From assembly GCA_039196965.1 (NCBI GenBank), contig JBCCUK010000018.1:1-64000 (forward strand): 64,000 nt of DNA. Reading direction: 5' to 3'. The stretch is from CALLCD01 sp039196965. Lineage in GTDB: Bacteria > Pseudomonadota > Alphaproteobacteria > Caulobacterales > Hyphomonadaceae. How positions within the stretch are numbered: position 1 is the stretch's first letter; each line of letters starts with the position of its first letter. The notes beneath the pieces were generated by a model. It saw only the letters and a program-made list of their open reading frames with translations. It made no database searches and was not told where the DNA came from. The position numbers were made by a program, and so were the translations under genes. Shown here in pieces: positions 41,957 to 51,355 of the stretch.

Positions 41957-43054
41957 ATGACGCAAATCCAGCAATATATCTTTATTGATAGCTTGCGCTC
42001 ACTGGCCGTTATCCTGTCAGGGCTGATTATTATGGCCTTGCTTACTCAAGGCTTGAGCCAAAGTGAGCTGCTGCTCGAAAACGGCCAATCTGCCGCGATC
42101 TATTTAAAAGTGGTTTTTCTGGGAACGCCGAAAATTCTTGGTCTTCTCATCCCCTTGGGAATGTTTGTCGCTGTATCTTGGTCGTTGAACAGGATTCATA
42201 GGGATTCCGAGATCGTTGTTGCCCAAGCGTCAGGAATGACAACATGGCAAGTCGCATCCCCTGTTCTGCGGCTGGCAGCATTGGTCGCCATTCTCCAACT
42301 CGTCACAAACCTTTGGCTTCAGCCGGCGGCGCAACGGGAAATGCGCGAAACGCTCCACGAGGCCAAAGTAGATCTTGCAAGTACCCTTATAAGACCCGGA
42401 GAGTTCACAACAGCAGGACCCGATCTAACATTTTACGCAAGAGACAATCTCGGCGGCACCCTCGTTGGTTTAATTATTTCTGATGAGGGCAGCGAGGCAG
42501 CAGACTACCTTTCAACGACTGGCCGAATTACGAAGATCGATGAGCAGCCCGTGCTTGTTTTGCAAGATGGAGAAATTCATCAGATCGAAGAAACAGGAGG
42601 GTTATCTGTTCTCAAATTCGATCAATACATGTTTGATCTTGCGCCTTTCGTGCAGGAGGAGTCTGAAATCTACTTCAAGGCATCCGACAGATATCTGAAT
42701 GAACTTACCAATATTGATCCTACCAACCATTATGAAGCTGCAAATGCCGTCCGTTTCGTTGCTGAAGCAAACTATCGCATAACGTCACCGCTATTGACCG
42801 CCGCCATGGCGCTGTTTGCTATCTCAGCCGTTTTGGGTGGTGATTACAGACGGTCCGGATACCTCAAACGCATTGGCAAGCTCGGTCTGATCTCATTGAC
42901 GGCGCTATTCCTTCATCTGGCGGCCAACGCCGTTTCCGTCGAAAACAGCTGGGCAAATCTGCTCCAATGGCTCGTGCCGATGACATGTATTATCGGCGCG
43001 GCTTATGCGCACTTTGCTTCAAGCAACGCAAACATAGAGCCAGCTCCAGTATGA
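41957..43054 (+). CDS. lptF: LPS export permease LptF
   Basis: LptF with LptG forms the inner-membrane permease that extracts lipopolysaccharide for export with LptB, LptC and LptA. The 365-residue protein has an N-terminal helix, two further helices near residues 55-75 and 95-120, a periplasmic beta-domain about 125-265, and three C-terminal helices. RDSEIVVAQASGMT is the characteristic cytoplasmic loop. The stop shares ATGA with the lptG start, so the two are coupled. Confidence 0.94.
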   Translation: MTQIQQYIFIDSLRSLAVILSGLIIMALLTQGLSQSELLLENGQSAAIYLKVVFLGTPKILGLLIPLGMFVAVSWSLNRIHRDSEIVVAQASGMTTWQVASPVLRLAALVAILQLVTNLWLQPAAQREMRETLHEAKVDLASTLIRPGEFTTAGPDLTFYARDNLGGTLVGLIISDEGSEAADYLSTTGRITKIDEQPVLVLQDGEIHQIEETGGLSVLKFDQYMFDLAPFVQEESEIYFKASDRYLNELTNIDPTNHYEAANAVRFVAEANYRITSPLLTAAMALFAISAVLGGDYRRSGYLKRIGKLGLISLTALFLHLAANAVSVENSWANLLQWLVPMTCIIGAAYAHFASSNANIEPAPV

Positions 43055-44166
43055 TAGGTTTCGGGCGCATCGAAAGATATATTTTCGTAGAGTGCCTGAG
43101 AGCCCTCATGCTCGTTCTGAGCATAATTATGGCCGCTGTTATTGTTGTGGACCTCGTCGAGCAAATGCGGACCGTCGGAACCCGTATCGAGCTTGGCCTT
43201 TTCAGCGCGCTCTATTTGTCCAGTTTAAAACTGCCTCAACTGATTGAGCAATCACTGCCATTTGCTGTGCTTGTCGCATCAATGTTGACCTTTAGGAGAT
43301 TGAGCCGCAGCGCCGAGTTACCCGTAATCCGGGCAAGTGGCTTATCTGCCTGGCGATTTCTATTCCCATCAGCACTGCTAGCCCTGCTTATTGGTATTGT
43401 ATCAACAACGGGGCTTTCATCCCTGGGAGCCAAAGCAACATCTGCTTTTGAAAACCGCCGGGCCGAACTGCTGGATCGACAGGATCCGAGCTTGAGCGTT
43501 TTTGATACGGGCATCTGGCTCCGCCTAGGAGATGATATGTCGGAGACGATCATCAAAGCGGGGTCTGTCGATGACACCGGAACACGCTTTCAGAATGTGA
43601 AGTTTATCGAACAGGAACGCGATTTGACCGCCGACGCCGAACCCATGGTTTTTCGCCGGCGTATAGACGCGAAGCGGGCTATTCTGAGAGATGGATTCTG
43701 GCAGCTCGAAGATCTGATCGAAAATGTTCCAGGGGCTCCTGCGCGCCCATTTGATAAACTGGCCTTGCCGACGGAAATCTCTCAGAGCGATCTTATTGAT
43801 CGGTTCGCTGCTCCAGGGACGATCAGCTTCTGGCAATTACCTGAGCATATTGAAGAAACCAAGGCAGCGGGGCTTAACCCGGCACGATACCTTGTTCGTT
43901 GGCATTCCTTGCTTGCGTCCCCCGCCCTGATGGTAGCTATGGCGCTCATTGGCGCGTTGGCATGTCTAAAGCTCGCACGCCTTGGTGGTACTGCTCCGCT
44001 CGCTGCTATTGCGACAGCTGGCGCGCTTGGTCTGTTCTTTGTAAATCGCCTTGCTTTCGGCCTAGGTTCTATTGGCCTTGCACCGCCTATCGTCGTTGCC
44101 TGGACCCCTTCATTATTCGCAATCTTCGCCTGTCTAGCCATTGTCGCCTATCGCGAAGATGGCTGA
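43051..44166 (+). CDS. lptG: LPS export permease LptG
   Basis: LptG is the second half of the LPS permease. The 371-residue protein has the same layout as LptF: RIERYIFVECLRALM, helices near residues 10-30, 60-80 and 100-120, the loop RRLSRSAELPVIRASGLSA, a periplasmic domain, and C-terminal helices ending before FACLAIVAYREDG. ATG 43051 overlaps the lptF stop; longer in-frame extensions are not needed. topA follows after 60 bp. Confidence 0.94.
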   Translation: MIGFGRIERYIFVECLRALMLVLSIIMAAVIVVDLVEQMRTVGTRIELGLFSALYLSSLKLPQLIEQSLPFAVLVASMLTFRRLSRSAELPVIRASGLSAWRFLFPSALLALLIGIVSTTGLSSLGAKATSAFENRRAELLDRQDPSLSVFDTGIWLRLGDDMSETIIKAGSVDDTGTRFQNVKFIEQERDLTADAEPMVFRRRIDAKRAILRDGFWQLEDLIENVPGAPARPFDKLALPTEISQSDLIDRFAAPGTISFWQLPEHIEETKAAGLNPARYLVRWHSLLASPALMVAMALIGALACLKLARLGGTAPLAAIATAGALGLFFVNRLAFGLGSIGLAPPIVVAWTPSLFAIFACLAIVAYREDG

Positions 44167-44226
44167 GAGTCTCCTTGACAGGGCCAGACCGAGACACCAG
44201 TTTCCGGCCCGCGAAAGGTCCTCCCA

Positions 44227-46794
44227 ATGAAAGTTGTCGTCGTCGAGTCGCCCGCCAAGGCCAAAACGATCAACAAATATCTTGGCTCTGGCTACAAGGT
44301 GCTTGCCTCCTACGGTCACATACGTGACCTACCGTCAAAGGATGGATCAGTAGATCCTGAGAATGACTTTGCCATGGTCTGGCAAGCCGATTCCAAATCA
44401 ACAGCCCGGATAAGAGAGATCGCTGAAGCGGTGAAAGGCGCAGAGAAGCTCGTTCTTGCGACCGACCCCGATCGCGAGGGCGAAGCGATTTCTTGGCATT
44501 TGCTCGAAGCTTTGAAGAATCGGCGGGTTCTGAAAGACGTGGATATTGAACGCGTTGTCTTCAATGCGATCACCAAGACTGCGGTAACGGAGGCCATGGC
44601 TGCCCCGCGCGACATAGATTCAGAACTTGTAGATGCCTACCTTGCCCGACGCGCCCTAGACTACCTTGTTGGCTTCAATCTATCGCCGGTCCTTTGGCGA
44701 AAGCTACCAGGTTCAAGGTCAGCAGGACGCGTCCAGTCCGTCGCGCTGCGAATCATCTGCCAGCGCGAATTGGAGATCGAGACCTTCAAGCCGGAAGAGT
44801 ACTGGCAGATCAAAGCCGAGCTTCGTGCGCCAGATGGAACAAATTTCAACACAAGGCTCTATGCCCTTGACGGCAAAACGCTGAAGAAATTTGACCTTCC
44901 CAACGAAGCTGCCGCTTCAGAAGCACTCGCAGCTGTGAAGGTTGGTGGCTATTCCGTCGCCAGCGTGGAGGCAAAGCCGGTCAAACGCCGCCCGCCACCG
45001 CCCTTCATCACCTCGACCCTGCAACAGGAAGCCTCGCGGAAAATCGGATTCAACGCGAAGCGCACCATGCAGGCGGCTCAGAAACTATACGAGGCCGGGC
45101 GCATCACTTATATGCGGACAGACGGTGTGAACATGGCGGAGGAAGCCTATGCTGCCGCGCGTTCATCCATCCAGTCGCTATATGGCGCGCAGTATCTCCC
45201 CGAAAAAACCCGCCGCTATTCCTCCAAGGCAAAGAACGCCCAAGAGGCGCACGAAGCCATCAGGCCGACAGACTTTTCACTCCACCCTGAAAAGTACCAT
45301 GAAAACGACGGCGATCTGAAAAAGCTCTACACGCTAATCTGGCGGCGCGCTGTGGCGTCACAAATGGAAGATGCGAGACTGGAGCGCACAACCATTGATC
45401 TTGCCTCGGCTGACAAGCGAGTAACCCTTCGTGCTACCGGGCAGGTCGTGACCTTTGACGGGTTTATTCGCCTCTACACCGAAGGGCGAGACGATGCGGA
45501 CAATGAAAATGAAGAAGCGCGCCTGCCAAAACTCGCAGAAGGTCAGCATTGCGATCTGATTCAAGCCGTAAGCTCACAACACTTCACCGAGCCTCCACCT
45601 CGATACTCAGAGGCTTCCCTTGTGAAGCGCCTGGAAGAACTCGGCATTGGCCGCCCTTCGACCTATGCATCGACCCTGTCGACCCTCGAAGACCGCGGTT
45701 ATGTTCGGATTGATCAGAAACGCCTTATCCCTGAAGACAAGGGTCGCCTTGTCACCGCGTTCCTCGAGAATTTCTTCTCCCGCTATGTGGAGTACGACTT
45801 CACAGCTGATCTAGAGGAGAAGCTCGACGTTATTTCTGACGGGAAGCTCGACTGGAAATCCTTCCTTCGCGAGTTCTGGGTCCAGTTTGAATCCCATGTT
45901 GGCGAAACGAAGGATCTTCGCGTCAGTCAGGTCCTGGATGCCCTTAATGAGACTTTGGGCACCTATGTGTTCCCCGCGGTCGACAGTGAAGGCAACACCA
46001 AGGAAAACCCTCGCCTCTGTCCACTCTGCAATGAAGGCGAGCTATCCTTGAAGCTCGGTCGAGGCGGTGCCTTTGTCGGCTGTGGTCGTTATCCGGACTG
46101 TAAGTTCACCCGGTCCTTCTCAGCCAGCGCTGATCAAGACAGTGTAATCAATCCCGATGGGGAAGAACTTGGTATTCACCCGGATGCCGGTGTGCCCATG
46201 TTCCTGAAATCTGGTCGCTTCGGACCTTATGTTGAGATGACTGAGAACGGCGAAGAAAAGCCGAAACGGTCTTCGATACCCAAAGGCGTCGATCCGAAAT
46301 CTGTCGGTGCCGAGCTGGCGGCGAAGCTCTTGTCCCTACCTCGCACCGTGGGCACACATCCCGAAGACGGTGAGCCTATCGTCGCCAATCTCGGTCGCTA
46401 TGGTCCCTATGTGCAGCACCAGAAAACCTACGCCAATCTCTCAGACTTCAATGATCTTTTCGACGTAGGACTGAACCGCGCCGTAACACTCATTGCTGAG
46501 AAACGAGCCAATCCTAGAGGACGCGGTGCCTCCACAGCAAAAGTTCTCAAAGACCTTGGCGAACATCCTAGTGATGGCGGTCCAATACAGGTATTGGAGG
46601 GGCGGTACGGACCTTATGTGAAGCACGGAAAGATCAACGCGACGATACCGAAAGACTGGGATCCGGCAGACGTAAATGTTGATCAGGCGCTTGAGCTGAT
46701 CGCCGAAAAAGCCGCTAAGAAAGGTGCGAAAAAGAAGAAGGCTCCAGCAAAAAAGAAAGCCACTGCAAAGAAGAAGGCCGCTGCGAAAGAGTGA
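44227..46794 (+). CDS. topA: DNA topoisomerase I
   Basis: TopA relaxes negative supercoils by single-strand passage. The 855-residue protein has an N-terminal TOPRIM domain (VVESPAKAKT, DPDREGEAI at 80-87), the catalytic tyrosine at residue 295 in RITYMRTDG, Zn-ribbon repeats (CPLCNEGELSLKLGRGGAFVGC near 600) and a Lys/Ala-rich tail of about 40 residues that probably binds DNA nonspecifically. A second, cysteine-poor set of repeats lies at about 650-830 (RFGPYVE, RYGPYVQ, RYGPYVK). It lies 60 bp after lptG. Confidence 0.97.
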   Translation: MKVVVVESPAKAKTINKYLGSGYKVLASYGHIRDLPSKDGSVDPENDFAMVWQADSKSTARIREIAEAVKGAEKLVLATDPDREGEAISWHLLEALKNRRVLKDVDIERVVFNAITKTAVTEAMAAPRDIDSELVDAYLARRALDYLVGFNLSPVLWRKLPGSRSAGRVQSVALRIICQRELEIETFKPEEYWQIKAELRAPDGTNFNTRLYALDGKTLKKFDLPNEAAASEALAAVKVGGYSVASVEAKPVKRRPPPPFITSTLQQEASRKIGFNAKRTMQAAQKLYEAGRITYMRTDGVNMAEEAYAAARSSIQSLYGAQYLPEKTRRYSSKAKNAQEAHEAIRPTDFSLHPEKYHENDGDLKKLYTLIWRRAVASQMEDARLERTTIDLASADKRVTLRATGQVVTFDGFIRLYTEGRDDADNENEEARLPKLAEGQHCDLIQAVSSQHFTEPPPRYSEASLVKRLEELGIGRPSTYASTLSTLEDRGYVRIDQKRLIPEDKGRLVTAFLENFFSRYVEYDFTADLEEKLDVISDGKLDWKSFLREFWVQFESHVGETKDLRVSQVLDALNETLGTYVFPAVDSEGNTKENPRLCPLCNEGELSLKLGRGGAFVGCGRYPDCKFTRSFSASADQDSVINPDGEELGIHPDAGVPMFLKSGRFGPYVEMTENGEEKPKRSSIPKGVDPKSVGAELAAKLLSLPRTVGTHPEDGEPIVANLGRYGPYVQHQKTYANLSDFNDLFDVGLNRAVTLIAEKRANPRGRGASTAKVLKDLGEHPSDGGPIQVLEGRYGPYVKHGKINATIPKDWDPADVNVDQALELIAEKAAKKGAKKKKAPAKKKATAKKKAAAKE

Positions 46795-46808
46795 AGTGAG
46801 CCCGATCC

Positions 46809-47273
46809 ATGCCACCTATTGTCCGCGCCGCGAAACGCGAAGAGCTTCCAATTTTAAAGGCTTTCGAGCAGGGTATTATCGTCGCCGAACGACCCTATGA
46901 TCACACTCTGAAGCCTGATCCTATAAGTTACTACGATCTTGGCGAACTGATTGAGTCACAAGACGCCGAGGTTGCCGTGGCTGAGCTTGATGGCGAACTC
47001 GTTGCATCCGGCTACGCCAAGAAGAGACGTTCTAAATCTTATGTGTCTCCGGAGTTCCACGCCTTTATTGGGTTTTTGTATGTTGTCCCCCAGCATAGGG
47101 GTAAAGGCGTCAACAATCTTGTCCTAGATCATTTGTTCGGTTGGGCGACAGAGCAAGGCCTTTCGGAGATCCACCTAACCGTCTACTCGGGCAATGACGC
47201 TGCCTTACGAGCATACGAAAAAGCTGGCTTCAAGCCCTACACAATCGATATGCGGCTGAACCTGGAAGAGTAA
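46809..47273 (+). CDS. GNAT-family N-acetyltransferase
   Basis: This 154-residue protein has the acetyl-CoA-binding signature FLYVVPQHRGKGVNNLVL (motif A: Q-x-x-G-x-G) and the following ALRAYEKAGFKPY typical of motif B. The substrate is unknown. It begins 14 bp after the topA stop on the same strand, so it may be co-transcribed with topA, but no link is visible. Confidence 0.9.
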   Translation: MPPIVRAAKREELPILKAFEQGIIVAERPYDHTLKPDPISYYDLGELIESQDAEVAVAELDGELVASGYAKKRRSKSYVSPEFHAFIGFLYVVPQHRGKGVNNLVLDHLFGWATEQGLSEIHLTVYSGNDAALRAYEKAGFKPYTIDMRLNLEE

Positions 47274-47362
47274 TTCCTCCGCCCAATGTATCAGATTATC
47301 TTCGAGTACTGGTGTCGTCGCCCAATCTTTGAATAGAAACGTCGTGCGGAGCGAAGTTTGGC

Positions 47363-47378
47363 GATGTCGCAAGACATC
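47363..47378 (+). promoter_or_regulatory. GNRA hairpin in the leader of the outer-membrane protein gene
   Basis: GATGTC-GCAA-GACATC is a perfect 6-bp stem closed by a GNRA loop, ending 34 nt before the ATG at 47413. There is no T run after it, so it is more likely a leader structure or processing site than a terminator. Confidence 0.4.
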
Positions 47379-47412
47379 TGCTTGAATGCGGATGGGAGGC
47401 TGGTCTCACCCT

Positions 47413-48150
47413 ATGAACCATAATCACGTTTCATGGCCAATCGCATTTCTTGCTGGCGCGGGGTTACTTCCTGAATGCCATGCTCAAAGCACAAGCGGCG
47501 TTACCAGCCCGGTTGTCCTGCCCAATGACCGCCAGACCGAATTACGCATTTCAGTCGATCCGGGCGGTGGAACCGGAGAGGCGCGCACCGCTCTTAGGCT
47601 GCATTACCAGCGGGCTTTTGGCGATCGGTATCGGTTGCGCGGCATCGTTACGGGATCGGATAGCGGACCCGGAGGGTTCGACCTTACGCAAACCCAGATT
47701 CAGTCTTTCTATCAATTTGCCAAAGCTGCCGATGGCGGCATAAACTCAGCCGTTCGCTTCGACTATCTTCTGACCAATGGGAACGATATTCCCGATGCCG
47801 TGCGATTCGGCTGGACTGCCGACTGGCCAATATCAAAGATGTGGCGGTTCCGTACTGTGGCGTTCGGTTCGTTTCAGGTCGGCGACAATCGTCAATCCGG
47901 CATGTTTATTGAGACACGCGCAGCCTTTATCCGGCAATTCGGTAAAGGCCATAGCCTCCAGTTCCAGTCCTTCAATCAATATGGCACGACAGCAAATTTT
48001 GCCGATTTTGATGAGCAAAATCATGCAATTGGACCAGCATTATCCTTCAAAATCTCAGAGCATTGGGCCCTTCAAACCAGCGCACTCTTCGGAATCTCCG
48101 ATGCTGCCACAGACACGACGATCCGCGCATTCATTGGATATAGGTTCTGA
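47413..48150 (+). CDS. outer-membrane beta-barrel protein of unknown function
   Basis: The 245-residue protein has a signal peptide (cleavage near ECHAQ, residue 22) and no predicted helices afterwards; it shows alternating amphipathic strands with aromatic girdles, and ends TTIRAFIGYRF, the C-terminal Phe signature for BAM-mediated assembly. An acidic-rich, Gly-rich stretch DPGGGTGEA is near the N-terminus of the mature part. The ATG at 47413 starts the signal peptide; an upstream in-frame codon is less likely. It is 31 bp upstream of rnr. Confidence 0.78.
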   Translation: MNHNHVSWPIAFLAGAGLLPECHAQSTSGVTSPVVLPNDRQTELRISVDPGGGTGEARTALRLHYQRAFGDRYRLRGIVTGSDSGPGGFDLTQTQIQSFYQFAKAADGGINSAVRFDYLLTNGNDIPDAVRFGWTADWPISKMWRFRTVAFGSFQVGDNRQSGMFIETRAAFIRQFGKGHSLQFQSFNQYGTTANFADFDEQNHAIGPALSFKISEHWALQTSALFGISDAATDTTIRAFIGYRF

Positions 48151-48181
48151 CATTTCTCCGAGTCCCCCTATATGGGCGTTC

Positions 48182-50416
48182 ATGAGTTTCCCTGATCGAC
48201 AAACAGTGCTGGACTTCCTGGAAGAAAATCCGAGCGCAACAACCAAGCAGGAAATTGCCCGCGGCCTGAAAGTAAAAGGTCGTGAGCGTCAGGCCCTGCG
48301 CGCAATCCTGAAAGACCTCGAAGATGAGGGCCGCCTCCGCCGAACGGGCAAGCGGGCCTGGGCACAGGCAGACCGTCTACCGCCGAAGGGCGTTGTCATC
48401 TTCGAGAAGCTCGATGAACATGGCGATCTTGTTGGCCGAATGCATGGTCGGGACGGTGCCTTCGGACCAGACATTGTCTATGCTGGCGTTCAGGGAAAAC
48501 GCCGTGAGCCTGAGCCCGGCATTGGCGACCGGGGTCTTTGCGCCATCTTTGAAACGAAAGATGGCTGGCGGGCCAAGCTGATTAAAAAGCTTGGCCGCGG
48601 TGAGGCCCGATCCGTCACCGGTCTTTTCTCCTCCATGCGGGGCGGCGGTGGTCGCGTCGAGCCCGCCGATAAAAAAGACCGACGCGAAATTGTCATCAAT
48701 GGGGGCGAAACCTCCGGGGCTGAGGATGGTGATCTTGTCGTTGCCAAGCTGAAACCAGCCCCGCGCGGGCGAACCTACGGTCCAAAACTGGCTGAGGTCA
48801 CCGAAATCATCGGTAAGTCGACCGACCCCAAAGCCGCCAGCCTTCTTGCAATCCACGCCCATGGTATCCCGACAGAGTTTCCGGAAGAGGTTCTGGAGGC
48901 CGCGCGCAATGCCGAGCCGCAGAAAGTCGAACGCGAGGACCTCACTCGCATTCCGCTAATCACCATCGACCCCGCCGATGCGCGCGACCATGACGATGCG
49001 GTTTACGCCGAGCAGCTGGAAACTGGCTGGCGGGTGATCGTTGCCATCGCGGATGTCGCCGCCTTTGTCACTGAAGGGTCTGATCTTGACCGCGAAGCAA
49101 TCAAACGCGGCAACTCTACCTACTTCCCCGACAGGGTCGTACCTATGCTTCCCGAAGAGCTTTCAGCGGACCAATGTTCGTTGCGGGAGAATGAGCCGCG
49201 CGCTTGCTTCGCCGTGGAGATGGAGTTCGATAAGACGGGCACTAAGCGCAAGCACCGCTTCTTTCGCGCCAAGATGCGTTCCGCTGCAAAGCTTTCATAT
49301 ACTGAGGCGCAAACAGCGATCGATGGCGGCGGTGGTCCCGGAGAAGCATTTCTGGAAAACGTTCTGAAACCACTTTGGGGATCATACAACGCGCTCTGTG
49401 AAGCCCGCGAGCGACGCCAGCCGCTTGATCTGGATCTGCCGGAAAAACGCGTTGAACTAGGCGAGGATGGCCGGGTAAAAGCCATCACTCAGCGGGAACG
49501 GTTCGATGCCCACCGCTTGATTGAAGAGTTTATGATCCAGGCGAATGTCTGCGCCGCCGAAACACTCGAACAGAAGAAAGTTCCCCTAATCTATCGCGTC
49601 CATGATCAACCCTCAGATGCGAAACTCACCGCTCTTGCAGATTTCCTTCAAACGCTGAACATCAAGTGGCCGAGGGGCGAAAAACCCCAGACGAGCCGGT
49701 TCAACAAACTGCTCGGCGAAGCAGCCGGCGGCGACTCCAAGGACGTTATTACCGAAATGGTTCTGCGCACTCAGGCACAAGCGGTTTACGACCCGGAAAA
49801 TATTGGTCATTTCGGCCTGCATCTGGCCAAATACGCGCATTTCACATCTCCTATTCGCCGCTATTCCGACCTCGTTGTACATCGGGCTCTGATCCGGGCC
49901 TTGAGACTCGGTCCTGATGGACTCTCCGACTCGGCAATATCAAGAATGGAGGAAACGGCAGAGCATCTATCCACTACCGAGCGGCGATCCATGGCGGCTG
50001 AACGCGATGCCACTGACCGGTATCTCGCCCACTTCATGGCAGATCGCGTCGGCGCAGAATTCGAGGGCCGCGTCACAGGCCTAAACAAGGCTGGCCTGTT
50101 TGTAAGGCTCGACGAGTCCGGTGCTGATGGTCTGGTGCCCATGTCCAGATTGCCTGATGATTATTGGGTCCATGATGAAAAATCCCAGGCGCTCGTCGCT
50201 CGCGGCTCAGGCAAGCGCTATGTCATGGGTCAAGATGTAATTGTCCGGCTTGAGGAGGCGACCCCTTTGACCGGGGGCCTTTTGCTTGAGATGCTGACCA
50301 AACCCTTGAAACGCGTTGCAGGACAGAAAGCGCCAGCGATGCGCACAGCACACAAGAGCAGCTCGAGAAAAATGGGTAAGGCGGAAAAGTTCCGGCAAAG
50401 GAAGGCGAACAAATGA
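48182..50416 (+). CDS. rnr: ribonuclease R
   Basis: RNase R is a processive 3'-5' exoribonuclease that degrades structured RNA. The 744-residue protein has an N-terminal winged-helix, cold-shock regions, the RNB domain with catalytic aspartates in DPADARDHDDA, an S1 domain near residues 630-710, and a Lys/Arg-rich tail. MSFPDRQ is the family-like start; in-frame extensions to 47777 lie inside the previous gene. The stop overlaps a 24-codon ORF at 50413. Confidence 0.96.
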   Translation: MSFPDRQTVLDFLEENPSATTKQEIARGLKVKGRERQALRAILKDLEDEGRLRRTGKRAWAQADRLPPKGVVIFEKLDEHGDLVGRMHGRDGAFGPDIVYAGVQGKRREPEPGIGDRGLCAIFETKDGWRAKLIKKLGRGEARSVTGLFSSMRGGGGRVEPADKKDRREIVINGGETSGAEDGDLVVAKLKPAPRGRTYGPKLAEVTEIIGKSTDPKAASLLAIHAHGIPTEFPEEVLEAARNAEPQKVEREDLTRIPLITIDPADARDHDDAVYAEQLETGWRVIVAIADVAAFVTEGSDLDREAIKRGNSTYFPDRVVPMLPEELSADQCSLRENEPRACFAVEMEFDKTGTKRKHRFFRAKMRSAAKLSYTEAQTAIDGGGGPGEAFLENVLKPLWGSYNALCEARERRQPLDLDLPEKRVELGEDGRVKAITQRERFDAHRLIEEFMIQANVCAAETLEQKKVPLIYRVHDQPSDAKLTALADFLQTLNIKWPRGEKPQTSRFNKLLGEAAGGDSKDVITEMVLRTQAQAVYDPENIGHFGLHLAKYAHFTSPIRRYSDLVVHRALIRALRLGPDGLSDSAISRMEETAEHLSTTERRSMAAERDATDRYLAHFMADRVGAEFEGRVTGLNKAGLFVRLDESGADGLVPMSRLPDDYWVHDEKSQALVARGSGKRYVMGQDVIVRLEEATPLTGGLLLEMLTKPLKRVAGQKAPAMRTAHKSSSRKMGKAEKFRQRKANK

Positions 50417-50487
50417 TGAGAAAAGCCACCCGTTCCTGCGGCCAGTCATATGGTGCTGTGCCGGAAAGCTGGGTGCCGGTCTCTTGA
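50413..50487 (+). CDS. 24-codon ORF bridging rnr and the NUDIX gene
   Basis: ATG at 50413 overlaps the rnr TGA, and its own TGA at 50485-50487 overlaps the TTG that opens the NUDIX frame. The 24 residues (MMRKATRSCG...) match nothing known. It could couple translation of the two neighbours or be chance; it is listed because the double overlap is exact. Confidence 0.35.
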   Translation: MMRKATRSCGQSYGAVPESWVPVS

Positions 50488-51230
50488 GCAAGCCGGAAAA
50501 CCTTCCAGGCTTTAAATCAGCCTATGACAAAGAAGATGATGGCGACGTTGTTCTGAAGAATGAACGGTCGCCCCGGCCGAAAGATGCCGCCACACTGATT
50601 CTCGTCCGCCCATCAAAAGACCAGAAGACTGTAGAAGTGCTGATGGGAAAACGGTCGCGCGGCCACGTTTTCATGCCAGACAAATATGTATTTCCCGGTG
50701 GTCGGGTCGATGCACCGGATGGCCGTGTACCAGCCGCCTCAGAGCTACATCCCCGAAGTACGGAGCAGCTGCTGAAGTATGCCCGACGGAAGCCTCGCGC
50801 CTTCGCCTTAACGGCCATTCGCGAGACCTTTGAGGAGACCGGGCTGATCGTCGGCGCACCCTGCGCTGAACAACCGAAAACGCCGAACGACTGGACGGCG
50901 TTTTTTCAGCAGGGCGCACAGCCGAGTCTGTCAGGATTACGGTTTGTTGGCAGGGCTGTAACGCCACCCTACAGACCGAAGCGTTTCGATGCCCGGTTTT
51001 TCATGGCAGATGCCCGCGAGGCCCTAATCGATGACCGCCCGCCGGTGGATGGGGCAGAACTGTCAGATCTGCAATGGATATCCCTTGATGACGCCATGAG
51101 CCTCGATCTACCCTCGGTTACGCGATTCATGCTCGGAGAGGTTGCAGAACGAGCTGAAAACCCTCGCAAACAGCAAAAACCACCCTTTCTCAGATGGACC
51201 GCATCAGGGCACAAAATGGAACGGCTCTGA
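50484..51230 (+). CDS. second NUDIX hydrolase with split Nudix box (NUDT19-like)
   Basis: This 248-residue protein has FPGGRV near residue 70 and REAFEE-type RETFEETGLI at 113-122, separated by about 35 extra residues, as in the NUDT19 group and the protein at 6709. The substrate may again be CoA-like. TTG 50484 is the first good in-frame start; longer forms run through rnr. It follows rnr through the 24-codon ORF. Confidence 0.85.
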   Translation: MSKPENLPGFKSAYDKEDDGDVVLKNERSPRPKDAATLILVRPSKDQKTVEVLMGKRSRGHVFMPDKYVFPGGRVDAPDGRVPAASELHPRSTEQLLKYARRKPRAFALTAIRETFEETGLIVGAPCAEQPKTPNDWTAFFQQGAQPSLSGLRFVGRAVTPPYRPKRFDARFFMADAREALIDDRPPVDGAELSDLQWISLDDAMSLDLPSVTRFMLGEVAERAENPRKQQKPPFLRWTASGHKMERL

Positions 51231-51304
51231 CCAACTCGTCATGGAGCCTCCTTTTTTAGGTTTTTCGCCCCGAATATGTAAAATTTGATCGATCCTGGAG
51301 AAAG

Positions 51305-51334
51305 TATCGAAGGTTGTTTTTGCGACCTTCGATA
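51305..51334. promoter_or_regulatory. perfect 10-10-10 inverted repeat before the diguanylate cyclase
   Basis: TATCGAAGGT and ACCTTCGATA are perfect complements separated by ten bases; two inner pairs (T-G, G-C) can extend the stem. The right arm ends immediately before an ATG (51335) and 21 bp before the ATG at 51356. It follows the NUDIX stop by 74 bp and has no T tail. It could be an operator or a hairpin controlling ribosome access. Confidence 0.5.
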
Positions 51335-51355
51335 ATGCGCTGGGTAAAAGTATAC

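Noticed and set aside
47777..48181. Long 5' extension of the rnr frame
   Set aside because: It is antiparallel in frame to nothing but overlaps the outer-membrane protein gene throughout and does not match the rnr family start.
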